DNA from: Halorussus salinus
GTDB taxonomy: Archaea; Halobacteriota; Halobacteria; Halobacteriales; Haladaptataceae
DNA length: 64,000 bases
Direction of reading: 5' to 3'
NCBI RefSeq assembly: GCF_004765815.2
Contig: NZ_SBIS02000011.1
Coordinates: 248,001-312,000, forward strand
The notes under the pieces are model-generated. The model was given only the letters and a program-made list of their open reading frames with translations. It was not told where the DNA came from and made no database searches. Position 1 is the stretch's first letter; every line of letters starts with the position of its first letter. Position numbers and translations under genes: made by a program. Of the stretch, positions 16,518-27,593 are shown one piece after another.

Positions 16518-16814
16518 CGGCCGTCAGCTTTACGTCTGACACAGACGTGTGCCGTCCGTCAGACACGGCGGTTACCCCGACGCCGTCTTGCACTTTCACT
16601 TTCAGTCCGTCCACCGGGGCTTTAAGTTCCTGCCGTCCCACTCATCGAGTGCGCGTCACACGCTTCGCGCCCACTTTCCCCCTTTCCCCCTGTTCCACTT
16701 CGGTAGTCGCGACGCTCGACAGCGATGAGATACGCCGAGTCGCTGGGCCGACACCGAACCGACGAGCGGACACGGGTGAAAAAGCGTAAAGAGACGCCGC
16801 GAGTACCATCGGCT
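16518..16814. other. Intergenic gap upstream of ilvA
   Basis: About 300 nt without a supported gene. It contains a palindrome ACGTCTG-ACA-CAGACGT at 16532-16548, near the preceding stop codon, which could be a terminator or operator. The purine-rich aaaaagcgtaaagagac region (about 16778-16795) precedes the ilvA start. Confidence 0.4.
16532..16548. promoter_or_regulatory. Palindrome, possible operator or terminator
   Basis: ACGTCTG and CAGACGT form perfect 7 bp arms around ACA, 15 nt after the stop of the GGCT gene. A short spaced dyad of this kind is compatible with a dimeric regulator site or a weak terminator. Confidence 0.3.
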
Positions 16815-18026
16815 ATGATAGACCTCTCGGACGTTCTCGACGCGCGAGTCCGTGTCGAGGAGACCGCCCGGCGGACGCCGCTGGACTACAGTCACACCTT
16901 CTCGGACATGACCGGTGCGGAGGTACACCTGAAACTGGAGACGTTCCAGCGCACCGGGTCGTTCAAGATTCGCGGTGCGACCAATCGCATCGAGACGCTC
17001 TCGGACGACGAGAAATCCGCGGGCGTCGTCACCGCGAGCGCGGGCAACCACGCTCAAGGCGTCGCGCTGGCGGCGACCAAGAGCGGCGTGGACTCGAAGA
17101 TAGTGATGCCCGAGAACGCGCCCATCTCGAAGATACAGGCGACCCGCGACTACGGCGCGACGGTCGTCTTGTGGGGCGACGACTACAACGAGGCCCAAGC
17201 GAAGGCCCACGAAATCGAGGAGGACGAAGGCCGGACCTACGTCCACGCCTTCGACGACGAGAAGGTGATGGCGGGACAGGGGACCATCGGTCTCGAAATC
17301 ATGGAGGACCTGCCGGACCTCGACACCGTGGTCGTGCCCATCGGCGGCGGCGGTCTCATCGCCGGAATCTCGACCGCGGTCAAAGAGCAGAACCCGGACG
17401 CGCGGGTAATCGGCGTGCAGGCCGAGGGCGCGTCGAGCGCGGCCCAGTCGCTCCAGAAGGGCGAGATTCACACCCTCGACTCGGTGGACACCATCGCGGA
17501 CGGCATCGCCACGCGGAACGTCGGCGAGAAGCCCTTCGAGGTCATCGAGGAGCGGGTGGACGAGGTGGTCACCGTCTCGGACTCGGAAATCGCGGTCGCG
17601 GTGACGATGTTGCTCGAACGCGCCAAGACGCTCGTGGAGGGCGCTGGCGCGGTTGCGCTGGCGGCGCTCCTCTCGGGCGCGTTCGACTACGAGGAGGACG
17701 AACTCATCGTCCCGGCGCTCTGCGGCGGCAACATCGACATGAACACGCTCACGACGGTCATCATGCGCGGACTGGTCGAGACCGGCCGGTACGTCAAGAT
17801 TCGAACCGTCCTCAAGGACCGCCCCGGCGCGTTAGACGACCTGCTGGACGTGATTTCGGGACAGCGCGCGAACATCTACGGCATCCAGCACGACCGGACC
17901 TCGCGGGACATCGCGATGAACGCCGCGGAGGTCGAGTTGGACCTCGAAACCCGCGGGACCGACCACGTGGAGGAACTGCTCGCCGCGCTCCGCGAGGAGG
18001 GCTTCGACGTGGAAGTCATCGCCTGA
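16815..18026 (+). CDS. ilvA: Threonine ammonia-lyase (threonine deaminase) with ACT domain
   Basis: A 403-residue PLP enzyme from ATG 16815 (MIDLSDVLDARVRVEETARR). Lys51 in RTGSFKIRGA is the PLP Schiff-base lysine; SAGNHAQGVA is the substrate loop; PIGGGGLIAG is the phosphate-binding glycine loop. A C-terminal ACT domain (YVKIRTVLKDRPGALDDLLD to the end) points to allosteric control by amino acids. It converts threonine to 2-oxobutyrate and ammonia, the first step to isoleucine. Its neighbour 78 nt downstream encodes RidA, which hydrolyses the reactive enamine intermediate of this reaction. A second ilvA-like gene is at 36760-37977. Confidence 0.92.
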   Translation: MIDLSDVLDARVRVEETARRTPLDYSHTFSDMTGAEVHLKLETFQRTGSFKIRGATNRIETLSDDEKSAGVVTASAGNHAQGVALAATKSGVDSKIVMPENAPISKIQATRDYGATVVLWGDDYNEAQAKAHEIEEDEGRTYVHAFDDEKVMAGQGTIGLEIMEDLPDLDTVVVPIGGGGLIAGISTAVKEQNPDARVIGVQAEGASSAAQSLQKGEIHTLDSVDTIADGIATRNVGEKPFEVIEERVDEVVTVSDSEIAVAVTMLLERAKTLVEGAGAVALAALLSGAFDYEEDELIVPALCGGNIDMNTLTTVIMRGLVETGRYVKIRTVLKDRPGALDDLLDVISGQRANIYGIQHDRTSRDIAMNAAEVELDLETRGTDHVEELLAALREEGFDVEVIA

Positions 18027-18104
18027 GTTCCGCCTCCGGACCTCCGCGGAGTTCTCGGGTCGGTCACGCCTACGTTTAAGTGCTGTAGCGAGAATGGGAT
18101 GAGT

Positions 18105-18485
18105 ATGAAGCGCATCATCAGCACGCAGGACGCGCCCGAGGCGGTCGGCGCGTACAGTCAGGCGACGACCAACGGCGACATGCTGTTCACCGCGGGCCAG
18201 ATTCCGATGACGCCCGACGGCGACCTGCTGGACGACGAGGAGATAGCGGTCCAGACGCGCCAGAGCCTCGAAAACGTCAAGGCCATCCTCGAAGAGGAGG
18301 GCCTGACGATGCAGGACGTGCTGAAAGTCACCGTCTTCCTCGACGACATCGAGGACTTCGACGAGATGAACGACGCCTACAAGGAGTACTTCCAAGACAA
18401 CCCGCCAGCGCGGAGCGCCGTCGAGGCGGGCAACCTCCCGAAGGGCGTCGGCGTCGAAATCGAGGCCATCGCGTCCAGCGAGTAG
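18105..18485 (+). CDS. ridA: RidA/YjgF family enamine/imine deaminase
   Basis: A 126-residue protein from ATG 18105 (an ATG at 18099 is possible). The TATA-like cgtttaag at about 18073-18080 sits about 27 nt before it. Diagnostic features are GAYSQATTNGDMLFTAGQIP near the start and the substrate-binding Arg in PPARSAVEAGNLPKGVGVEIEA-IA near the end. RidA releases ammonia from 2-aminoacrylate and 2-aminocrotonate made by PLP dehydratases. Placing it directly after ilvA fits a detoxifying partner. It forms a trimer in other organisms. Confidence 0.92.
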   Translation: MKRIISTQDAPEAVGAYSQATTNGDMLFTAGQIPMTPDGDLLDDEEIAVQTRQSLENVKAILEEEGLTMQDVLKVTVFLDDIEDFDEMNDAYKEYFQDNPPARSAVEAGNLPKGVGVEIEAIASSE

Positions 18486-18486
18486 C

Positions 18487-18699
18487 GTGGCGCTGGAGAT
18501 AGGTCCGGTTCGCCCGCGCGTGAAGGCCAGTCTCCTCTGGGGCGTCGTCGGCCTGCTGGCGTTTCTGGTCGCCGTGCAGGGGTACGAACTCCTCACGGGG
18601 TATCGCTACTCGCTGGCGGTCAAGGCGGGCATCGCGCTGGCCGTCGGATTGGGCGCGACGGCGCTATCGTATCTGGCCGAGGGGCGACTGTTCGAGTGA
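18487..18699 (+). CDS. Small two-helix membrane protein
   Basis: A 70-residue protein from GTG 18487, 1 nt after the ridA stop, so co-transcribed. Two membrane helices (LLWGVVGLLAFLVAVQGYEL and AVKAGIALAVGLGATALSYL) flank TGYRYS. Function unknown; similar small proteins are common in haloarchaea. Confidence 0.65.
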   Translation: MALEIGPVRPRVKASLLWGVVGLLAFLVAVQGYELLTGYRYSLAVKAGIALAVGLGATALSYLAEGRLFE

Positions 18700-18859
18700 G
18701 CAATCAGTAGCGGTTTTAGAGCAATATTTCTACATGTTTCGGACCGGTAGAGGAGCCTTCGGCGACGGCGAGGCTCCTCGGGTCGAGCGAACTCCTCGGC
18801 GTCCACCAATCGACGCAAAGGGAAGGCTTTAAACGCAGGACGGAACTATCATCGTACGG

Positions 18860-18941
18860 GCCGGGATGGCCGAATGGCAAAGCGCACGCCTGGAAAGCGT
18901 GTCCCCTTACGGGGTTCTGGGTTCAAATCCCAGTCCCGGCG
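18860..18941 (+). tRNA. tRNA-Ser (GGA)
   Basis: The acceptor GCCGGGA (18860-18866) pairs with TCCCGGC (18934-18940), with discriminator G at 18941. The anticodon stem CACGC/GCGTG encloses loop CTGGAAA with GGA at positions 34-36, reading UCC/UCU serine codons. The variable arm is long (GTCCCCTTACGGGG region), as expected for a class II tRNA, and GGTTCAAATCC is the T arm. CCA is not encoded. No intron is visible. Confidence 0.95.
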
Positions 18942-18958
18942 TTTTCGAGCGAGTTACC

Positions 18959-18982
18959 GACGCACAGTCTCGTCTGTGCGTC
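18959..18982 (+). terminator. Perfect hairpin downstream of tRNA-Ser
   Basis: GACGCACAG (18959-18967) pairs with CTGTGCGTC (18974-18982) around a 6 nt loop, just after the tRNA. It may end the tRNA transcript or be part of a decayed mobile element. Confidence 0.45.
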
Positions 18983-19080
18983 GCTACGACGAGCGAGAAA
19001 ACCTAACAAACTGGATTTGAACTCCTGCCAGTCACGGCCCGGAAGCGCAACGTAGTGAGCATCCCGGAATGTCTGGCTCC

Positions 19081-19103
19081 GGGTTCAAATCCCAGTCCCG
19101 GCG
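19081..19103 (+). repeat. Duplicated tRNA-Ser 3' end (att-like site)
   Basis: Twenty-three bases identical to the tRNA 3' end (18919-18941), including ttcaaatcccagtcccgg, recur here with no matching 5' half. Such short 3' tRNA copies mark the far boundary of elements that integrated into a tRNA gene. Only about 140 bp separate the two copies, so any element has been lost. Confidence 0.7.
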
Positions 19104-19282
19104 TATTCTCCTGCGAACTACACGGCGAGCGCCTCGTGCGCTCGCAACAGAAACGTTACCAGTGTTGCTATACAACGACTACACGGTACCAACCGATGCG
19201 GGTGGTGTAATTCGTTCACCCGTTTCCGATAGAAAACGTAGAGACATCTCTCACCGCACAACGGCGATAGAAGAACGGGACG

Positions 19283-20305
19283 CTACTCCGCCCGAAGGCC
19301 CATCTTGAGCGCGCGTTCGGCGATACTGCCTCCGTGGTCGGCCGTCCGGTCGAGGGCGTCCAACAGGAGCGCGACGTAGTAGGAATCCATCTCGTCGGCC
19401 TCGACCGCGGGCGGGTCCAGCAGGTCGAGGTCGCTCCGTAGCTCCTCGCACTGGTCGAGGGCTTCGTAGGCCGTTTCGGGCGACCGGCCGTTGATGGTCG
19501 CCTCGACCGCGCGCTCGACCACGCGCCGCGAACGTCGGGCGTAGTCGGCCAGTTCCGACTCCAGCGAGTCGGCGGGCGGCGCGTCGAGTTCGCTGGCGAC
19601 GGTGGCGATGCGCTCGGCGCACGAGGAGATACCGTCGAGTTCGCGCGCGATGGCGTAGTAGTCGAGCGCGGTCCGGCGGTCCAAATCCGGACGATTCGGC
19701 CCGCGCGGGAGACTGACCCGGCGCTCGACGCACCGACTCACCAGCGCGAACTGGCGGTCCACGTCCTCGGGTTGGCGCAGGACCTCCTCGGCGCGGTCCG
19801 AGTCGGCGTCGAGGAGCGCGCTGGTGGCGCTCCGGTGCATCGAGAGCGCGACGTACCGGAGGTTCAGCACGGTCTGGCCGATGGAGAGTCGCTGGGAGCG
19901 ACGCATGCTCCGGAAGGTGACGGCGTCGGTCGATTCGTCGGCGACTTCCAGCCCCACGAGGTCGTTGCCCGCGGTGGTTATCGTCCGGCGCTCGGCGGAG
20001 GAGAACCGGTCGTCGGTCCGGAGCGTGAAGCGGTCCTCGCCAGCGACGTAGAGGGCGTAGACCACCCACGGGAACTTCTCGCTCGACAGGTCGCCGACCG
20101 AGACTTCCGGGACGGCGTCGCTCGCGCCGCGCTCGCAGGTCCGGAGGATGAGCGTGCCGTCCTCGTGGGGGTAGAGGTACACCTCGTTTCCGGCTTCGAG
20201 GCCGTGGTCGGTCGCCCAACCCTTCGGGAGCGAGACGGTGAACGACGACCCGCCGACCGACTGGACCTTGCGGGATATCTCGGTGTCGCTTGTCGAACTG
20301 CTCAT
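19283..20305 (-). CDS. phoU: AbrB-PhoU fusion, phosphate signalling regulator
   Basis: A 340-residue protein from ATG 20305 (MSSSTSDTEISRKVQSVGGS). The first ~50 residues are a SpoVT/AbrB swapped-hairpin DNA-binding domain (SFTVSLPKGWATDHGLEAGN). The rest is a PhoU helical region in two repeats (SIGQTVLNLRYVALSMHRSA; EELRSDLDLLDPPAVE). The gene starts 2 nt after the pstB stop, completing the pst operon. PhoU proteins restrain phosphate uptake through PstSCAB. The added DNA-binding domain suggests that this one also controls transcription directly, replacing the bacterial PhoR/PhoB role, which haloarchaea generally lack. Confidence 0.9.
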   Translation of the reverse strand: MSSSTSDTEISRKVQSVGGSSFTVSLPKGWATDHGLEAGNEVYLYPHEDGTLILRTCERGASDAVPEVSVGDLSSEKFPWVVYALYVAGEDRFTLRTDDRFSSAERRTITTAGNDLVGLEVADESTDAVTFRSMRRSQRLSIGQTVLNLRYVALSMHRSATSALLDADSDRAEEVLRQPEDVDRQFALVSRCVERRVSLPRGPNRPDLDRRTALDYYAIARELDGISSCAERIATVASELDAPPADSLESELADYARRSRRVVERAVEATINGRSPETAYEALDQCEELRSDLDLLDPPAVEADEMDSYYVALLLDALDRTADHGGSIAERALKMGLRAE

Positions 20306-20307
20306 CG

Positions 20308-21273
20308 TTATCCGAACTTCCCGGTGATGTAGTCCTCGACGCGCTGGCTGTTGGGATTCTCGAATATCTGGTCGGTGTCGCCGTACTCGACCAACTCCCC
20401 GCCGGTGAGGAAGACCGCGGTCTGGTCGGAGATTCGGGCGGCCTGTTGCATGTTGTGGGTGACGATGACGACCGTGTACTGTTCGGAGAGGTCGTCGATG
20501 AGGTCCTCGATTTTGGCGGTGGCGATGGGGTCGAGCGCCGAGGCCGGTTCGTCCATCAGGATAACCTCGGGGTCCACCGCGAGACACCGACCGATGCACA
20601 GTCGCTGTTGTTGGCCGCCCGACAGGCCGAGCGCGTTGTCGTCCAGCCGGTCGCTGACCTCCTCCCAGAGCGCGGCCTGCTTCAGGGCGCGCTCCACGAG
20701 TTGGTCTTCTTTCTCCTCGTCGGCGCGTCCCAGCAGTTTGTCCAGCAGGCCGTCGTTGATGTCGCCGTGCTTGCGCGGGCCGTAGGAGATGTTGTCCCGG
20801 ATGGACTTCGGGAAGGGGTTCGGAGCCTGAAAGACCATCCCGACGCGCTTGCGCAGTTCCACGAGGTTCACGCCGTCCTGATAGATTTCGTCGCCGTCGA
20901 GTTCGACCGAGCCGTCCACGGTCGCGGCGTTGATGCGGTCGTTCATCCGGTTGAGACACCGGAGGAACGTGGACTTCCCGCAACCGGAGGGACCGACGAG
21001 TGCGGTGACGCTCTTCTCGGGCACGTCCATCGAGACGCCCTTGAGCGCGTGGTCGTCGCCGTAGTACACGTCCAAGTCGTCGACGGAGAGCTTCGGCGCG
21101 CCGTCGAACTCGTAGTCGGTCCACTCGTCTTGGACGGGTTCTTCGGACTCGCCCGTCGTGGTCGCCGACGAGACGCCGGGCGACTCGGTTCCGGCGGACT
21201 CCTCGGCGGTTTCGGGGGTCGGGTCGGTGCGACTGTCTGTCGGTGACGTGGAATCGAGGGTACTCTCTGTCAT
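20308..21273 (-). CDS. pstB: Phosphate ABC transporter ATP-binding protein PstB
   Basis: A 321-residue ATPase from ATG 21273. An unusually long, Ser/Thr/Glu-rich N-terminal extension of ~65 residues precedes the ATPase core. Walker A is GPSGCGKST, the Q-loop lies in [12 protein letters not shown], the signature is LSGGQQQR, Walker B is [13 protein letters not shown], and the switch His is in [13 protein letters not shown]. It energises phosphate import by PstA/PstC. Its start overlaps the pstA stop by 4 nt (21270-21273), and phoU starts 2 nt after its stop. The extension is disordered in appearance and its role is unknown. Confidence 0.95.
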   Translation of the reverse strand: MTESTLDSTSPTDSRTDPTPETAEESAGTESPGVSSATTTGESEEPVQDEWTDYEFDGAPKLSVDDLDVYYGDDHALKGVSMDVPEKSVTALVGPSGCGKSTFLRCLNRMNDRINAATVDGSVELDGDEIYQDGVNLVELRKRVGMVFQAPNPFPKSIRDNISYGPRKHGDINDGLLDKLLGRADEEKEDQLVERALKQAALWEEVSDRLDDNALGLSGGQQQRLCIGRCLAVDPEVILMDEPASALDPIATAKIEDLIDDLSEQYTVVIVTHNMQQAARISDQTAVFLTGGELVEYGDTDQIFENPNSQRVEDYITGKFG

Positions 21274-22925
21274 TGGTGGAGTTTCTTCCGGAAGTAGTGT
21301 CTCGTCGCGATGCCGATGGCGTAGAACGTCAAGACGATAGCGAGGAGGACCAGCGTGAGTCCCCACGCGAAGTTCTCGGGATTGCCGAGCGGGCCGCCGA
21401 CTCCGGCCGTGACGAGCGCGTACACCTGATAAGGGAGCGCGCTGGTCGCTTGCAGGAGTTCGGGGTTCGTCACGAACGGCGGTGCCGAGGTGAACTCGAA
21501 GCCGCCGAGTACGTCCACGGTCTGGCTCCCCGGCAGGAACGTCCCGCCAGCCATCGTGAGTAAGATGGGCGCGGTCTCGCCAGCGATGCGACCGACGCCC
21601 AAGATGATGCCGGTGACGACGCCGGGCATCGCGGCCGGGAGGACGACGCTCCGGACGGTCTCCCACTTCGAGACGCCGAGCGCCGCGCTCGCGTCGCGGT
21701 ACTCGTCGGGGACCGAGAGCATGGCCTCGCGGCCGGTGATGACCACCAGCGGGAGGAGCATGAACCCGAGCGTGAGCATGCCCGAGAGCAGCGACTTCTG
21801 GTCGCCGAACCGCGGGATGAGGAACGCGTAGCCGAACAGCCCGTAGACGATGCTCGGCGTACTCCACAGCCCGTTGGTCGCTATCTCGACGAGTTCGGTG
21901 AACCGACCTTCGTCGGCGTACTCGCTCAGGAAGATGGCCGCGCCGACGCCGAGCGGAACCGCGAACAGCACCGCGCCGACGACGAGCCAGACCGTCCCCG
22001 CGATGGCCGGGAGGACGCCGTCGACCTCGGCCAGCAGGGAGACGCCGTTCATCAGGAACGGCCACGAGACCGGCCAGACGATGGTGTAACTGAAGCCGAA
22101 GAGCGCGATGGTCGTCTCCGGTCCGGTACCGGCCCCGAGAGTGAATCCTTGGAAGAGACCGGGGAAGCCCTTGGCGACGACGAACGCGACGAGACCGAAC
22201 AGGACCGCGATGATAGCGAGCGCGTTGAGGTAGATGAGGACGTGCGCGCCGACGTGGCGGCCGCGCGCCCCGAACCCGCCGTAGGCTTTCGCGGCCGACC
22301 AACCGAGGAGCAGCGCACAGAACATGACGACGGTCGGGACGACGAACCGGGGGAAGAAAGTCGCGCGGAGTCCGCCGGGTGCCCACGACCAGTCCGGGCC
22401 GATGGTTCCCGTGACGAAGACGAGACCGGCGAACAGCGCGAGCGCCCCCGCTGGCACCGTCGAGCCGATGTCCTCGCGGGGCACGACCGTCGCGGCGAAC
22501 GCGAGTCCGGCCGCGACGAGTCCGGCGAGGAGCCAGCCGACGAGGCCGAGACCGAACGTCTGGGAGCCGACGAGTCCGCCGACGACGAACCAGATGGCCG
22601 AGAACGCCGTCGCCGCGACGAGACCGGCGTCGGCCTGCGGTTCGGTCGGGAGGTAGTCGAGGCGCGAGGCGACGCCGAAGCCGACGATAATCGCGCCCAG
22701 AAGCCCGAGGAGCGCGCCGAGCGCGGTCACCATCGGGACGCCAGCGACCGAATCGGTCATGGCGAACAGTTCGAAGTGGGCGGCGAGCGCCAGCGCGAAC
22801 AGCAGGGCCGAGAGGCCAACCGTCGCGGCCGCTATCAGCTCCGGGACCGAGGTGCCCTCGCGGACGAGCGTGTCGCGGTCGTCGGCGACGCTCTCCCCGT
22901 CGTCGCCGGTGAGACCGCTCATCAC
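21270..22925 (-). CDS. pstA: Phosphate ABC transporter permease PstA
   Basis: A 551-residue permease from GTG 22925 (or ATG 22922), overlapping the pstC stop. The conserved permease core is in the C-terminal half, with FILGVG-type motifs such as [20 protein letters not shown] (the EAA loop that contacts PstB) and [14 protein letters not shown]. It is nearly twice the length of bacterial PstA (~290 residues). The extra N-terminal half adds about five helices ([40 protein letters not shown], and others), a haloarchaeal feature. Together with PstC it forms the channel for phosphate. Confidence 0.93.
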   Translation of the reverse strand: MMSGLTGDDGESVADDRDTLVREGTSVPELIAAATVGLSALLFALALAAHFELFAMTDSVAGVPMVTALGALLGLLGAIIVGFGVASRLDYLPTEPQADAGLVAATAFSAIWFVVGGLVGSQTFGLGLVGWLLAGLVAAGLAFAATVVPREDIGSTVPAGALALFAGLVFVTGTIGPDWSWAPGGLRATFFPRFVVPTVVMFCALLLGWSAAKAYGGFGARGRHVGAHVLIYLNALAIIAVLFGLVAFVVAKGFPGLFQGFTLGAGTGPETTIALFGFSYTIVWPVSWPFLMNGVSLLAEVDGVLPAIAGTVWLVVGAVLFAVPLGVGAAIFLSEYADEGRFTELVEIATNGLWSTPSIVYGLFGYAFLIPRFGDQKSLLSGMLTLGFMLLPLVVITGREAMLSVPDEYRDASAALGVSKWETVRSVVLPAAMPGVVTGIILGVGRIAGETAPILLTMAGGTFLPGSQTVDVLGGFEFTSAPPFVTNPELLQATSALPYQVYALVTAGVGGPLGNPENFAWGLTLVLLAIVLTFYAIGIATRHYFRKKLHQ

Positions 22926-24052
22926 GGGTCACCCCCGAGTTTCTCCTCCATGCGTCGCTCGATGAGCTGAGACCCCACGCTGAGGAACAGGACCGTCACG
23001 AACAGGACGACCCCGGCCGCGAACAGCGCGTTGAACTGGAGTCCGTGGGAACTCCCGTAGCGCGCCGCGATGAGCGACGTGAGCGTCTCGAACCCGTAGA
23101 AGACGTTGAACAGCGGGTCGGGGAGCGCAGGGCTGTTGCGGAGCATCACCGTCGCGGCCATCGTCTCGCCGATGGCGCGACCGACGCCCAGCAGGACCGC
23201 CGCCGAGACGCCCGAGAACGCCGCTGGCAGGGTGATGGTGGACATCGTCTGCCAGTCGGTCGTGCCGAGCGCGAGCGACCCGTTCTTCATCGACTCGGGG
23301 ACGCTGTTCAGGGCGTCCTCCGCGACCGACACCACCGTCGGGAGCGACATCAGGCCGACGACGATGCCGACGAAGAGGTACGTGCCCTGTCCCACGAGGT
23401 CGAACTGCTCGCTCGCCCACGGACTGAGGATGGTGAAGCCGATGAAGCCGTAGACGATGGAGGGGATACCAGCCAGAATTTCGACCGCGGGCTTGACGAA
23501 CTCCCGAACCACGGGCGGCGCGATTTCGCTGATGAACAGCGCGGCCGCGACGCCGAGCGGCCCGGCGACGATCGTAGCGATGATGGTCACGAGGACAGTG
23601 CCGTGAATCATCGGCACGAGCGAGAACCGCTCGGCGGTTACTGGGTCCCACTGCGTCTCGGTGAACAGCCTGAGACCGGGGATTTCGATGCCGTACAGGG
23701 TTACGCTCGCGTACTCGAACGCGGGCCACGCTTCGAGGAAGATGAACACCGTGATGAGTCCCAAAATCAGGAGAGTCGAGACCGTCATCACCAGTGCCAG
23801 TGCGTGTACAGTCACCGCTTGGTGTCGGAACCAGCCGTACGCCACAGTCGCCAGAAAGCCGACGAGCGCGACGATGGTCAGCGGCGACATCACGAGGAAG
23901 CCGACGAACGTCCCCAGAAGCGCCAGCAAGCCCACTGCACCAGCCACGAGCGCAGTGTTCTCTGCGTCTTCGACCTGCTCGCGGGCGTCGGCCAGCTTGC
24001 GCTGGACGGTTCCGCGTCGGTCGGTCGAGTCAGCGTCAGTCACAGATGCCAT
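22922..24052 (-). CDS. pstC: Phosphate ABC transporter permease PstC
   Basis: A 376-residue permease from ATG 24052 ([20 protein letters not shown]). Two extra N-terminal helices are followed by the family core, including [18 protein letters not shown], the periplasmic-side loop typical of PstC, and [20 protein letters not shown], the EAA loop. [18 protein letters not shown] matches the PstC end region. It pairs with PstA. Between it and pstS (end 24117) are 64 nt. A start at 24100 is possible but would add residues unlike the family. Confidence 0.94.
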   Translation of the reverse strand: MASVTDADSTDRRGTVQRKLADAREQVEDAENTALVAGAVGLLALLGTFVGFLVMSPLTIVALVGFLATVAYGWFRHQAVTVHALALVMTVSTLLILGLITVFIFLEAWPAFEYASVTLYGIEIPGLRLFTETQWDPVTAERFSLVPMIHGTVLVTIIATIVAGPLGVAAALFISEIAPPVVREFVKPAVEILAGIPSIVYGFIGFTILSPWASEQFDLVGQGTYLFVGIVVGLMSLPTVVSVAEDALNSVPESMKNGSLALGTTDWQTMSTITLPAAFSGVSAAVLLGVGRAIGETMAATVMLRNSPALPDPLFNVFYGFETLTSLIAARYGSSHGLQFNALFAAGVVLFVTVLFLSVGSQLIERRMEEKLGGDP

Positions 24053-24116
24053 TTGTTGTACTAGTAGTTGCGTATTCGAAAACGGAACGACGAAGGCCAC
24101 ACCGGGGGTCGCTACC

Positions 24117-25319
24117 TTACGCTTGGTCGGGCAGCTTGGCCTTCTCCTTCTCGATGTCCTTGTCCGGGAGCGGGATGTAGTTGTTCGCCTCGACGAACAC
24201 CTTCTGACCGAACTCGGTCAGGAACATGTTGAGGAACGCGGCCTCGCGCAGGTCGGTCCCGTCCGGGGTGTCGTCGGTCTTCGTCGTGTACATGTGCAGG
24301 TCCCGGTTGAGAGGGTACGAGCTGTCGAAGATGGTGTTCTCCGCGCTCTTGTCGGGCTTGTAGGTCGTGCCGTCGAAGTCGATGGCGATGGGTCGGACCT
24401 GCTCGCCCGTGAACGCCAGCGCCATGTACGCGATGGCACCCTCGTTCTGCTGGACGACCGTCTTGACCTGCTGGTTCTGACCCTTACGGGTGTCGACGCC
24501 CTCCATCGAGGCCTCGGCGTCGCCGAGCATGTTGAGGCGGAAGGAAGTGTCCGTCCCCGAACCCTCGGCACGGCCGACGCAGTAGATTTCCTTGTCCGGA
24601 CCGCCGACTTCGCTCCAGTTGGTGATCTCGTTCTGGTAGATCTTCTTGATCTGCTCGCCGGTGAGTTGCTGGACGCCAGCGTCCCAGATGTCCTTGCTCA
24701 CGACGACGGGCTGGCCGTCGCGGCCGACGACGTGGTCGACGTAGTTCTCGTCGCGCTTCTCCTCGCTGATGCCGAGTTCGGCCGTGATGGGACCCGAGGA
24801 GTTCCCGATGTCCACGAGGCCGTCGCGGACGGACTTACAGCCGGTGCCGGAGTGGCTCAGGGCGACGCTGGTCGCGTACGGCGGCGTCGCCTGCTGGCCC
24901 GTCGGCTCGAAGCCGTAGAGGCTCGCGAAGTAGTCGGCGAGGCGCTCGTCGGTCTCGATCTGGTCCCAGCCGGGGACGGAGGCATCGCCGTTCGACCCCC
25001 AGTACTCGCCGTCGCTGGCGGGCGCGTTGGAGTTCCAGTACGAACTCCCCTTGTTCGAGATGGGGTAGACCGTCGAGGAGCCCTCGGCGGTGAGCATCGA
25101 GGTGTCCATCCCCGAGGACTGTTCTTGGGTCGTCGCCTCCTCGTCCATGGACTCCTCGGTGGCCTCGGAGTTGCCGGAGTCGCCGCTCGACTCGGTGGTG
25201 GCGTTGTCGTTCGAGCTACCGGAACAACCGGCGAGTGCGGTCGTGACACCGGCACCAGACGCGAGCAGGAACATGCGGCGCGATACGTCGTCCGACTGCC
25301 GTCCTTTATCAGACGTCAT
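24117..25319 (-). CDS. pstS: Phosphate-binding lipoprotein PstS
   Basis: A 400-residue solute-binding protein. The Tat motif SRRMFLLASGAG and lipobox ALAGC (Cys32) anchor it outside the membrane. A Ser/Thr/Glu-rich linker of ~50 residues, usual in haloarchaeal surface lipoproteins, precedes the binding domain, which starts AEGSSTVYPISN (phosphate-binding TVYPI/S loop) and includes GRAEGSGTDTSF, whose Arg and Ser contact phosphate in PstS proteins. It is the first gene of the pstSCAB-phoU operon, induced by phosphate starvation in relatives. An AT-rich promoter (aaattataagg around 25350-25360 on the minus strand) lies upstream. Confidence 0.95.
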   Translation of the reverse strand: MTSDKGRQSDDVSRRMFLLASGAGVTTALAGCSGSSNDNATTESSGDSGNSEATEESMDEEATTQEQSSGMDTSMLTAEGSSTVYPISNKGSSYWNSNAPASDGEYWGSNGDASVPGWDQIETDERLADYFASLYGFEPTGQQATPPYATSVALSHSGTGCKSVRDGLVDIGNSSGPITAELGISEEKRDENYVDHVVGRDGQPVVVSKDIWDAGVQQLTGEQIKKIYQNEITNWSEVGGPDKEIYCVGRAEGSGTDTSFRLNMLGDAEASMEGVDTRKGQNQQVKTVVQQNEGAIAYMALAFTGEQVRPIAIDFDGTTYKPDKSAENTIFDSSYPLNRDLHMYTTKTDDTPDGTDLREAAFLNMFLTEFGQKVFVEANNYIPLPDKDIEKEKAKLPDQA

Positions 25320-25788
25320 CAGGTAATGAGAACCCGAGCTACAGTAAGTACCCTTATAATTTCTCGATATATACGATTGAGGCGCTAATATCCGTCATTT
25401 ACGGCGGAATGAGAAACACCCGCATAGATACTCTACATAGCCGAGGAGCGACCGTCGGCACGCGCCGGTAAAATGAACGACGAACCGATAAAGTATAAAA
25501 TTACTTGCCGTATGTTCGATTTATCCGTGATTTGATATTCTCACGCGAACGTCCGCGAGCGGGAGTCCGACTTCTCGGAACCGCTACGAATTCGATGTAG
25601 TATATAAATCCCCGTGTCCCGGTCGCTACGCTCGGCGGTCGTTCCGTGAGAACAATTCTCAGATTATTCCACGGCATCGGAGTTCTAATCGGTGATCTGG
25701 TCGGGTCGAGTACGTCGTTTCACTACGTTACCGTATGGCAAGGAAGAAAAGGTTTATATAGAATCGCAATTATATCATCGAGTGTACT
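25320..25788. other. Divergent promoter region between pstS and thermosome
   Basis: About 470 nt of AT-rich sequence without a supported gene. It holds the leftward pstS promoter near 25350-25376 (tataagg and tatatatcg on the minus strand) and the rightward thermosome promoter at 25753-25760. The middle, 25440-25690, shows no coding frame or clear repeat. Confidence 0.6.
25753..25760 (+). promoter_or_regulatory. TATA box of the thermosome gene
   Basis: A strong tttatata box about 33 nt before ATG 25789, giving a leader of only a few nt. Strong TATA boxes of this type drive heat-inducible chaperonin genes in haloarchaea. Confidence 0.6.
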
Positions 25789-27441
<1,653 letters not shown>

Positions 27442-27501
27442 GCTCGGCCCGACCGACTCTCGCTTTCGCAGTGGCTACCGTTCGTCCGAACCAACGACGA
27501 C

Positions 27502-27507
27502 TTTTTT
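27502..27507 (+). terminator. T-run downstream of the thermosome gene
   Basis: A run of six T residues 61 nt after the stop, in otherwise GC-rich sequence. Archaeal RNA polymerase terminates at such runs. Confidence 0.45.
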
Positions 27508-27593
27508 GACCGAGACGCGACCGGCGCTAGCAGTCGTTCGAGTGGAGACTCGAACTGCACCGTCTGTGGCGACGATGGATTAACGTGGGGCCT

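Noticed and set aside
19004-19103. A second complete tRNA gene
   Set aside because: Only the 3' arm matches a tRNA. No acceptor 5' strand or anticodon arm can be folded.
20308-22932. Minus-strand open frame of 874 codons spanning pstA and pstB
   Set aside because: Only its C-terminal 321 residues (pstB) look like a protein. The rest is an out-of-frame read of pstA.
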